A DNA stretch of 64,000 nt from Nocardioides silvaticus (GTDB lineage: Bacteria > Actinomycetota > Actinomycetes > Propionibacteriales > Nocardioidaceae). Shown piece after piece: positions 1 through 6,803 of this stretch. The position numbers were made by a program, and so were the translations under genes. How positions within the stretch are numbered: the stretch's first letter is position 1; every line of letters begins with the position of its first letter. The stretch spans positions 62,001-126,000 of the forward strand of contig NZ_QGDD01000005.1 of assembly GCF_003160695.1 (NCBI RefSeq), given 5' to 3'. The notes under the pieces are model-generated. The model saw only the letters and a list, made by a program, of their open reading frames with translations, was not told the DNA's origin and did not search any database.

Positions 1-1103
1 TGTTCGGGCTGTGGGGTGGCGCGCTCGCCGACCACTTCGACCGCCGCACGCTGCTGGTGGTGACGACGACCGGCCTCATCGTCACCAGCGCGTTCTTCTG
101 GCTGCAGGCGGCAGTGGGGTCCGGCAACGTGTGGCTGCTGCTCGGGCTGTTCTCGGTGCAGCAGGCGTTCTTCGCGGTCAACCAGCCCACCCGGAGCGCG
201 ATCCTCCCGAAGCTGTTGACCGACGACCTCCTGCCCGCCGCCAACTCGCTCAACATGACGGTGTTCCAGGCCGGCGCGATCGCCGGCCCGCTCGTGGCGG
301 GTGCGCTGATCCCGGTGCTCGGCTACTCGTGGCTCTACCTGATCGACACGTTCTGCCTGCTGGCCACGCTGTCGGCGGTGGTGCGGCTGCCGGCGCTGCC
401 GGTCGAAGGGGCGACCGGCCGACCGCCGGGGCTGCGGTCGGTCATCGAGGGCATCGCCTACCTGCGCGGCCACCCCGTGCTGCTGATGTCGTTCCTCGTC
501 GACATCATCGCGATGGTGTTCGGGATGCCGCGGGCACTCTTCCCCGAGATCGCGCACGAGAGCTTCGCCGGACCGGAGGAGGGCGGCCTCGCCTTCGCAC
601 TGCTGTTCGCAGGCATCCCCGCCGGCGCCGTCATCGGCGGCATCTTCTCGGGCTGGGTCTCCCGCATCACCGCCCAGGGGCAGGCCGTCGTCTGGTGCAT
701 CATCGTGTGGGGCCTGGCGATGGTCGGCTTCGGCGTCGCGGTCGCGGTCGCCGACTCCGCCCCCGGCGCGGCGGTCTGGATGCTCTCCGCGGCCGTCGTC
801 ATGCTCATCGTCGGCGGCGCGGCCGACATGGCCTCGGCCGCCTTCCGCCAGAGCATCCTGCAGTCCTCCGCGGCCGACGAGGTCCGGGGCCGGCTGCAGG
901 GCATCTTCATCGTCGTCGTCGCCGGCGGCCCCCGCATCGCCGACGTCGCCCACGGCGCCACCGCCGCCCTCGTCGGCACCGCCGTCGCCGCTGCGGGCGG
1001 CGGGGTGCTGGTGGTCGTGCTCACCGCAGCAGCCGCGGTCGCCGTGCCCGTGTTCTGGCGGTACCGGCTGGCGCGGCCGGGTGAGTCGTCATCGCCAGCG
1101 TGA
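1..1103 (+). CDS. MFS transporter, C-terminal part (gene starts before the window)
   Basis: This is the 3' part of a major facilitator superfamily membrane transporter, open in frame from base 3 with its start left of the window. The first visible residues contain the cytoplasmic loop 2-3 signature GGALADHFDRR that follows the second membrane helix in drug/siderophore exporters of the MFS_3 (EntS-like) type. About ten hydrophobic helices follow, with a polar cytoplasmic loop in the middle (PALPVEGATGRPPGLRSV), as expected for the second half of a 12-helix carrier. The substrate cannot be read from the sequence. The stop lies inside an inverted repeat shared with the convergent gene to the right. 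Membrane-carrier assignment is firm; export direction is inferred from the subfamily. Confidence 0.85.
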   Translation, partial: FGLWGGALADHFDRRTLLVVTTTGLIVTSAFFWLQAAVGSGNVWLLLGLFSVQQAFFAVNQPTRSAILPKLLTDDLLPAANSLNMTVFQAGAIAGPLVAGALIPVLGYSWLYLIDTFCLLATLSAVVRLPALPVEGATGRPPGLRSVIEGIAYLRGHPVLLMSFLVDIIAMVFGMPRALFPEIAHESFAGPEEGGLAFALLFAGIPAGAVIGGIFSGWVSRITAQGQAVVWCIIVWGLAMVGFGVAVAVADSAPGAAVWMLSAAVVMLIVGGAADMASAAFRQSILQSSAADEVRGRLQGIFIVVVAGGPRIADVAHGATAALVGTAVAAAGGGVLVVVLTAAAAVAVPVFWRYRLARPGESSSPA

Positions 1104-1130
1104 CCCAGGGCCCGCGGTGGCGATGACGAC
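1085..1130. terminator. Inverted repeat between convergent genes (putative bidirectional terminator)
   Basis: A perfect 13-bp inverted repeat, GTCGTCATCGCCA at 1085-1097 and its complement at 1118-1130, encloses a 20-nt loop containing the TGA stop of the MFS gene. It sits between two convergent genes, so it could terminate transcripts from both sides. There is no T tract, which is common for high-G+C actinobacterial terminators. Confidence 0.55.
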
Positions 1131-1132
1131 CC

Positions 1133-1429
1133 TCAGGCCAGCCGTTCGACGAGGTGCACGACCACCTCGTCGCCGGCCTTCTTGCCGCTCTCGACCCGCA
1201 GCGCGTTGGCGACGGGAAGCTTGTGGTTGCCGTCGCCGAGCGCCATGAACGACGACTCGAAGGGCTCGTTGTCGATGGTGCCGCGCACCTTCACCCTGCC
1301 GCGGGTGCCGAAGTACGTCGGGGAGTCGGGCCAGACCAGGTAGGTCCAGCCGCCCTTGGCCGGGCTCAGCCGGAGCGTCTCGGTGAACGTCACGTCCAGG
1401 GGACCGACGCCGTGGGTCTCGTTGCTCAT
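1133..1429 (-). CDS. DUF1905 domain protein
   Basis: A 98-residue soluble protein of the DUF1905 type, a small beta-barrel domain of unknown biochemical role often seen alone or fused to YdeI/OmdA-like modules. It is recognisable by the spacing of [12 protein letters not shown], the central [10 protein letters not shown] segment, and the [12 protein letters not shown] end typical of the family. There is no signal peptide or membrane segment. It lies 43 bp downstream of a cytochrome P450 gene on the same strand and may be cotranscribed with it. The length fits a complete single-domain member. The function is unknown. Confidence 0.7.
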   Translation of the reverse strand: MSNETHGVGPLDVTFTETLRLSPAKGGWTYLVWPDSPTYFGTRGRVKVRGTIDNEPFESSFMALGDGNHKLPVANALRVESGKKAGDEVVVHLVERLA

Positions 1430-1472
1430 GCCCGATGCAGACTCCCCCGGTCACCCGGACTCATCGCGACCC

Positions 1473-2747
1473 TCAGCCGACGGTGAGCGGCACGCTCAGC
1501 GGACGCCGCACGTAGGCGCCCGGGGCCCACACGATCTCGTCGGGGTCCACGGTGAACCGCGGGATGCGGGTCACCAGCTCCTCGAGGGCCACCCGCGCCT
1601 GGAGCCGGGCGGCGGCGGCGCCGAGGCAGTGGTGATGGCCCTGGCTGAAGGTCAGGATCTGGGTGGGCCGGCGACGGATGTCGAGCTGCTCGGCGTCGGC
1701 GCCGTACTTGCGCCAGTCGCGGTTGGCCGCGCCGTACAGCAGCAGCACCCGGCGGCCGGCCGGGACCACCGTGTCGTGCAGGTCGACGTCGCGCGTCGTG
1801 GTGCGGGCCAGGCCCTGCACGGGTGAGGTGAGGCGCAGCATCTCCTCCACCGCGTCGGGCACCAGCCCCGGCGACTCGGCGAGCTCCTCGTGCTGGTCGG
1901 GGTTCTCGGCGAGCAGCTCCATCGTGCCGCCGAGCAGGCCGGTCGTCGTGTCGTTGCCGCCGGTCACCATCGTGAAGACGAAGGCGAGGATCGCCAGCGC
2001 GTCGGTCCGCGGCTCGCCCTCCCCCGCGGCCGCGACCAGGTGGGAGACCGTGTCGTCGGCGGTCATCCCGGCGGCCTGCTCGGAGCGGCGCCGGTCCATC
2101 AACGCGGAGAAGTACGCCATCAGCTCGACGGTCGCGGCCGCGGCCCCGTGAGCGGCTCCGCTCGCGCCGCCCTCCGCGTTGGCCGCAACGATGGCGTCGG
2201 TCCACGCGTCGAACCGCGGCCGGTCCTCCTCCGGGACGCCCAGGTAGTGCGCCACCACGAGGCTCGGCAGCGGCTTGAACAGCTCCGCGACGACGTCGCC
2301 CCCGCCGGCGTCGCGGATCCGTTCGAGCCGCTCGGCGACGAACGCCCGGACCGCCGGCTCGAGCTCGGCGACCTGCCGGGGCGTGAAGCCGCGGGCGACC
2401 AGCCGCCGGAACGCGGTGTGGACGGGCGGGTCGGTCATCACGAACGGCGGGTTGTCCTCGAGCCCGATCTTGGCCAGCTCGCCGTACGTCACGGTCAAGC
2501 CCTGCGCGCTGCTGAAGGTCTCGGTGTCGACGGCGGCGGCGAGCACGTCGGCATGCCGGGAGAGCACGTAGAAGTCCTGGTCGGGATGGCCCGGCGGCAC
2601 GACGTGGTGCACGGGGTCGTGGTCGCGGAGCGCGGCGTACGACGACCACGGGTCGCGCCAGGCGCGTCCGCCACCCGGCCGGTAGCGCGCCGTCGTCGGC
2701 TCGGTCCCCATCGGCACAGGATGGAACAGGTTCTCGTCGGCGTCCAT
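1473..2747 (-). CDS. Cytochrome P450 (CYP), soluble bacterial class
   Basis: A 424-residue heme monooxygenase, the usual length for a soluble actinobacterial P450. The I-helix carries the oxygen-activating segment TGGNDTTT, the K-helix ExxR is in EEMLRLTSP, and the heme-thiolate loop FSQGHHHCLG places the axial cysteine near residue 374. An N-terminal membrane anchor is absent, so it should take electrons from a ferredoxin/reductase pair, none of which is encoded nearby. The ATG at 2747 was chosen; an in-frame ATG at 2711 is possible and neither has a strong ribosome-binding site. The gene is divergent from a DrrA-type ABC ATPase, with 87 bp between the start codons. The substrate is unknown; steroid, terpene or fatty-acid oxidation is typical of such enzymes. 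Confidence 0.93.
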   Translation of the reverse strand: MDADENLFHPVPMGTEPTTARYRPGGGRAWRDPWSSYAALRDHDPVHHVVPPGHPDQDFYVLSRHADVLAAAVDTETFSSAQGLTVTYGELAKIGLEDNPPFVMTDPPVHTAFRRLVARGFTPRQVAELEPAVRAFVAERLERIRDAGGGDVVAELFKPLPSLVVAHYLGVPEEDRPRFDAWTDAIVAANAEGGASGAAHGAAAATVELMAYFSALMDRRRSEQAAGMTADDTVSHLVAAAGEGEPRTDALAILAFVFTMVTGGNDTTTGLLGGTMELLAENPDQHEELAESPGLVPDAVEEMLRLTSPVQGLARTTTRDVDLHDTVVPAGRRVLLLYGAANRDWRKYGADAEQLDIRRRPTQILTFSQGHHHCLGAAAARLQARVALEELVTRIPRFTVDPDEIVWAPGAYVRRPLSVPLTVG

Positions 2748-2834
2748 CGCGTCTCGCGATGAATTCGGTTGTCGGTGGTGGTCCCTACGGTCGAGGCTGT
2801 TGACCACTGGGGACCAGTTTTCGGAAGGGAAGCG

Positions 2835-3818
2835 ATGGGCGACATGATCCGCGCGAGCGGACTGGTGAAGCGCTACAAGGACGTCGAGGCCCTGGCGGGG
2901 CTCGACCTGACGGTCCCCGAGGGCAAGGTGCTCGCCCTGCTCGGGCCCAACGGCGCCGGCAAGACCACCGCCGTCAAGTGCCTGACGACCCTCATCAAGC
3001 CCGATGCGGGCACGGCCGAGATCGCCGGTGTCGACGTGTTGAAGGAGCCGGCCCTGGTGCGCTCCAAGATGGGGCTCTCCGGCCAGTACGCCGCGGTCGA
3101 CGAGCACCTGACCGGCTACGAGAACCTGGTGATGATCGGCCGCCTCTACCACCTCGGCAAGGCGCGCTCGCAGCAGCGGGCGCGCGAGCTGCTGGAGCGG
3201 TTCGACCTCACCGAGGCCGCCGACCGTCCGTCGAAGGGCTACTCCGGCGGCATGCGCCGCCGCCTCGACCTGGCCGGCGCCCTGGTCGCCGAGCCCCCGG
3301 TCCTCGTGCTGGACGAGCCGACCACCGGGCTCGACGTCCGGAGCCGCCAGGGCATGTGGGAGGTCATCCGCGAGCTGGTCTCGAGCGGCGCGACCCTCCT
3401 GCTGACGACGCAGTACCTCGAGGAGGCCGACAAGCTCGCCGACGACATCGTGGTGATCGACCACGGACAGGCGATCGCGCAGGGCACCGCCGACGAGCTC
3501 AAGGCCCGCACGGGTGGCGAGCGGATCGAGGTCGTGCTCGCCGACGTCGAGGACCGCGAGGCCGCGACCCGGGTGCTGGCCGAGGTCTCCGACGGCGAGG
3601 TGAAGGTCAGCGACAACGGCAGGGAGCTGACGGCGGCGGTGCGCGGCACCGCCACCGGCGAGCTGCTCCGGGTGCTGCAGGGCTTCGAGCGCGAGACCGT
3701 CACGGTGCTCGACGTGGGCCTGCGCCGGCCGACGCTCGACGACGTGTTCCTCGCCCTCACCGGGCACGCGGCCGAGTCCGACGAGAACGAGTCCGACGAG
3801 AAGGAGATGGCGAAGTGA
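2835..3818 (+). CDS. ABC transporter ATP-binding protein, daunorubicin-resistance (DrrA) type
   Basis: A 327-residue ABC ATPase that would power the permease encoded by the next gene. Walker A is GPNGAGKTT at residues 37-45, the ABC signature is YSGGMRRRLDL, and Walker B with D-loop is VLVLDEPTTGLD. The C-terminal extension of about 100 residues after the ATPase core, ending in RRPTLDDVFLALTG, is characteristic of DrrA-type drug/lipid exporters. The start was set at the ATG at 2835, which has a GGAAGGGA ribosome-binding site 4-5 bp upstream; an upstream in-frame ATG at 2769 lacks one and would add a non-conserved extension. The stop overlaps the GTG of the permease by 4 bp (GTGA), indicating translational coupling. 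Confidence 0.93.
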   Translation: MGDMIRASGLVKRYKDVEALAGLDLTVPEGKVLALLGPNGAGKTTAVKCLTTLIKPDAGTAEIAGVDVLKEPALVRSKMGLSGQYAAVDEHLTGYENLVMIGRLYHLGKARSQQRARELLERFDLTEAADRPSKGYSGGMRRRLDLAGALVAEPPVLVLDEPTTGLDVRSRQGMWEVIRELVSSGATLLLTTQYLEEADKLADDIVVIDHGQAIAQGTADELKARTGGERIEVVLADVEDREAATRVLAEVSDGEVKVSDNGRELTAAVRGTATGELLRVLQGFERETVTVLDVGLRRPTLDDVFLALTGHAAESDENESDEKEMAK

Positions 3819-4621
3819 GCAGCGCGGTGCAGGCCCTGTCCGACGGCTGGGTCGTCGCCCAGCGGAACCTCGTGAAGATCAAGCGGGTCCCGGACATCCT
3901 GGTCTTCGTCCTGATCAGCCCGATCATGTTCGTGCTGCTGTTCGCCTACGTCTTCGGCGGCGCGATCGACGTGCCCGGAGACGTGGACTACAAGGAGTTC
4001 CTGGTCCCGGGCATCTTCGCCCAGACCGTGGTCTTCGGCGCGACCTTCACCGGCTACGGCCTCGCCGACGACATGCAGAAGGGCATCATCGACCGGTTCC
4101 GGTCACTGCCCATGTCCCGGTCGGCGGTGCTCGTCGGTCGCACGACGTCCGACGTCGTCTACAACGTGATCTCGCTGGTGATCATGGCGCTCACCGGCCT
4201 GCTGGTCGGCTGGCGGATCCGGGAGGGGCTGTTCGACGCGCTGCTCGGCTTCCTGCTGCTGCTGGTCTTCGCCTACGCGATCAGCTGGATCATGGCCTAC
4301 GTCGGGCTGCTCGTGCCGAGCGTCGAGGTCGTCAACAACGCCTCGTTCATCGTGATCATGCCGCTGACGTTCGTGTCCAACGCGTTCGTGCCGCAGGAGC
4401 AGTTCTCCGGGGTGCTGAAGACGTTCGTCGAGTGGAACCCGGTGTCCACCGTCGCGCTCGCCTGCCGGGAGCGGTTCGGCAACATCGACCCGAAGATCGC
4501 GGTGCCGGACTCCTGGGCCATGCAGAACCCGGAGGTCTACACCCTCCTGTGGGTCGTGGCGATCGTGGCGGTCTTCGCCCCGCTGTCGGTGCGCCAGTAC
4601 CGGCTGAGCACCTCGAAGTAA
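3815..4621 (+). CDS. ABC-2 type transporter permease (DrrB type)
   Basis: A 268-residue integral membrane protein forming the pore of a two-gene ABC exporter with the preceding ATPase. It has the ABC-2 architecture: an N-terminal cytoplasmic segment, a first helix near VFVLISPIMFVLLFAY, an external loop, and about six helices in all. The conserved cytoplasmic signature RFRSLPMSRSAVLVGR lies after helix two. Initiation is at GTG 3815, overlapping the ATPase stop. DrrAB systems export hydrophobic drugs or lipids; the two flanking P450 genes suggest a small hydrophobic molecule, but this is inference. The gene is convergent with the P450 to its right, with only 26 bp between. Confidence 0.92.
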   Translation: MSSAVQALSDGWVVAQRNLVKIKRVPDILVFVLISPIMFVLLFAYVFGGAIDVPGDVDYKEFLVPGIFAQTVVFGATFTGYGLADDMQKGIIDRFRSLPMSRSAVLVGRTTSDVVYNVISLVIMALTGLLVGWRIREGLFDALLGFLLLLVFAYAISWIMAYVGLLVPSVEVVNNASFIVIMPLTFVSNAFVPQEQFSGVLKTFVEWNPVSTVALACRERFGNIDPKIAVPDSWAMQNPEVYTLLWVVAIVAVFAPLSVRQYRLSTSK

Positions 4622-4640
4622 CGTCTCGATACGACGACCG
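4622..4640. repeat. Short copy of the GGTCGTC...GTATCGAGACG repeat family
   Basis: The 26-bp gap between two convergent genes is largely filled by CGTCTCGATACGACGACCG. This is the outer sequence of the repeat family seen at 26.1-26.6 kb and 37.9 kb with the variable core missing. It starts immediately after the TAA of the upstream gene. Confidence 0.6.
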
Positions 4641-4647
4641 AGGGGGG

Positions 4648-5964
4648 TCAGGCCGACTCGACGAGGGCGCCGTCCAGCTGCACCGGCAGCGCCTCGACGC
4701 CGTACACGGCCGAGAGCTTGCGGAAGTCCAGGTCCTCGATGTCGGCGGCCATGGTGAGGTCGGGGAAGCGCTCGGCCAGCATCCGCAGGGCGGTGCGCAG
4801 CTCCATCCGCGCCAGCTCGGCGCCGACGCAGCGGTGCATGCCCCAGCCGAAGGAGAGGTGGCGGACCGGCTCGCGGGTCGGGTCGAACACCTCCAGGTTC
4901 TCGCCGAGACGGGGGTCGCGGTTGGCGGCGAGGAGTGAGACGCCGACGGCGTCGCCCTCCTTGATCAGCACGCCGCCGACCTCGACGTCCTGCTTGGCGA
5001 ACCGGAGGAACGCGAGCTGGACCACGCACAGGTGGCGGAGCAGCTCCTCGACGACCCGTTCGACGGACTCCGGGTCGGAGCGCAGCATCCGGCCGGCCTC
5101 GGGCGTGGTCGCGATCAGGTAGGTGCCAAGCGCCAGCATGCTGGCGCTGGTCTCGTAGCCGCCGAGGAAGACGCCGTCGGCGATGCCGCCGAGGGTGACG
5201 TCGTCGAGGTCGTCGCCGTGCTCCTGGAGCAGGGCGCCGATGAGGCCGTCGCCGGGCTGCTCCCGCTGCTGGCGGACGGCGTTGATGAGGAAGTCGCGGG
5301 TGTGCGCGGCCGCGCCGAACGCACCGGCGCCGCCCTGGCTGAGGTCGAACCGGGCGACGCCGAGCTCGAAGAACCGGGCCCGGTCCTCGACCGGCAGGCC
5401 GAGCAGGTCGCAGATCACGTCGAACGGCACCGCGAACGCGAACTCCTCGACCAGGTCGACGTACCTGCCGCCGGCGCCGGCCGCCTCCATCGCGTCGAGC
5501 CGCTTCTGCACGATCGCCTCGATGCCGGGCTGGAGCCGGGCCAGCCGCCGCATCGTGAACTCGGGAGTGAGGTACCTGCGGAGCTGGGTGTGCAGCGGCG
5601 GGTCGGTCATGCCGAGCCCGCCGATCTGCTCCTCGGCCGACCGTCCCTCCTGGGAGACGAACTGCCCCAGGTCGTTGGACCAGACTGCCGCGTCCCCGGC
5701 CAGCACCTCCTGCGCCTCGGGATAGCCGGTCACCAGCCACACGCCGCGGCCGAACATGTTCGCGAGCTTCTTCACCGGCTCCTCGGCCTGCGCCTGCATC
5801 AGCGCCGGCAGCGGGTCGAGCCCGTCGCGCTTGATCGGCAGCGTGAAGGAGTCCGGGAGGAAGCGGAGCTTCCGCAGGTCAATGCCGTCCTTCATCGTCC
5901 GCTCGAGAAGGAACTTGGCGACCCGGCGCTTGAGCGGGCCCGGGAGCGGGATGGGGAGCGCCAT
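4648..5964 (-). CDS. Cytochrome P450 (CYP), second soluble P450
   Basis: A 438-residue soluble P450, not closely similar to the one at 1473-2747. The I-helix contains GGYETSAS, where the common acidic-alcohol pair is ET; the ExxR motif is in EELLRHL; the heme loop FGWGMHRCVG puts the axial Cys near residue 379. The N-terminus begins MALPIPLPGPLKRRVAKFL, an amphipathic segment that might touch the membrane. The ATG at 5964 has GGTGGA 9 bp upstream; a GTG at 5988 with a GGAG site would add eight residues and is an equal alternative. It is convergent with the DrrB-type permease and divergent from the sugar-phosphate mutase gene. The redox partner and substrate are not evident. Confidence 0.93.
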   Translation of the reverse strand: MALPIPLPGPLKRRVAKFLLERTMKDGIDLRKLRFLPDSFTLPIKRDGLDPLPALMQAQAEEPVKKLANMFGRGVWLVTGYPEAQEVLAGDAAVWSNDLGQFVSQEGRSAEEQIGGLGMTDPPLHTQLRRYLTPEFTMRRLARLQPGIEAIVQKRLDAMEAAGAGGRYVDLVEEFAFAVPFDVICDLLGLPVEDRARFFELGVARFDLSQGGAGAFGAAAHTRDFLINAVRQQREQPGDGLIGALLQEHGDDLDDVTLGGIADGVFLGGYETSASMLALGTYLIATTPEAGRMLRSDPESVERVVEELLRHLCVVQLAFLRFAKQDVEVGGVLIKEGDAVGVSLLAANRDPRLGENLEVFDPTREPVRHLSFGWGMHRCVGAELARMELRTALRMLAERFPDLTMAADIEDLDFRKLSAVYGVEALPVQLDGALVESA

Positions 5965-6059
5965 GCCCGGTATTCCACCAGACACCACCCGCTCTCCGCC
6001 TGAGTATTCCTACCCATTCTCCTCCGGGGTGTCCCTGACCACTCCCCTAGTCTTTACGG

Positions 6060-6803
6060 GTGGCCACCATCGACTGGGACCAGTACGACGCTGCGCTGTT
6101 CGACCTCGACGGGGTGGTGACGCCGACCGCCGAGGTCCACATGCGGGCGTGGTCGGCGATGTTCAACGACTACCTGACGTCCGTGGGCGGGCAGTCGCCG
6201 TACACCGACGACGACTACTTCGCCTACGTCGACGGCAAGCCGCGGTACGACGGCGTACGCACCTTCCTACAGGCCCGCGGCATCGACCTCCTCGAAGGCG
6301 AGCCGTCGGACCCGCCGGAGGCGGAGACCGTGTGCGGGCTGGGCAACCGCAAGAACGACTACTTCAACAGGGTGCTCGACGAGGACGGGGTCGAGGCCTA
6401 CCCCGGCTCGAAGCGGCTGCTCGACGCGCTCCGTGAGCGGGGCGTGCCCATGGCGATCGTGTCCTCCTCCCGCAACGCCCCGGCGGTGCTGGAGGCCGCC
6501 GGCGTGACCGACTACTTCTCCACCGTCATGCACGGCGGCGTCGCCGCCGAGCGGCAGCTGGCCGGCAAGCCGGCGCCGGACACCTTCCTCGCCGCCGCCG
6601 AGGACCTCGGCGCGACGGCCGCCCGCTCGGTCGTGCTCGAGGACGCGATCAGCGGCGTGCGAGCCGGCGCGGCCGGGCGGTTCGGGCTGGTGGTCGGCGT
6701 CGACCGCGGCGCCGGCGCGGAAGCGCTGACCGAGGCCGGCGCCGGCGTGGTCGTGACCGACCTGGCGCAGCTGCTCCCCGACGGCGGGACCGAGCAGCGG
6801 TGA
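6060..6803 (+). CDS. HAD-superfamily hydrolase, beta-phosphoglucomutase type
   Basis: A 247-residue cytosolic HAD enzyme. Motif I is FDLDGVVTP, with nucleophile Asp15 and general acid Asp17, motif II is the SSS of VSSSRN, motif III includes GKPAPDTF, and the last acidic motif is VVLEDAISGVRAG, the typical beta-phosphoglucomutase signature. A large alpha-helical cap lies between motifs I and II. Beta-phosphoglucomutase converts beta-glucose-1-phosphate to glucose-6-phosphate. Translation starts at GTG 6060, and the stop overlaps the GTG start of a GH65 phosphorylase by 4 bp. That pairing supports the role, because inverting GH65 phosphorylases release beta-glucose-1-phosphate. Confidence 0.92.
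   Translation: MATIDWDQYDAALFDLDGVVTPTAEVHMRAWSAMFNDYLTSVGGQSPYTDDDYFAYVDGKPRYDGVRTFLQARGIDLLEGEPSDPPEAETVCGLGNRKNDYFNRVLDEDGVEAYPGSKRLLDALRERGVPMAIVSSSRNAPAVLEAAGVTDYFSTVMHGGVAAERQLAGKPAPDTFLAAAEDLGATAARSVVLEDAISGVRAGAAGRFGLVVGVDRGAGAEALTEAGAGVVVTDLAQLLPDGGTEQR

Noticed and set aside
2769..2834. N-terminal extension of the DrrA-type ATPase
   Set aside because: No ribosome-binding site before the upstream ATG, no conserved residues in the extension, and a strong site before the ATG at 2835.
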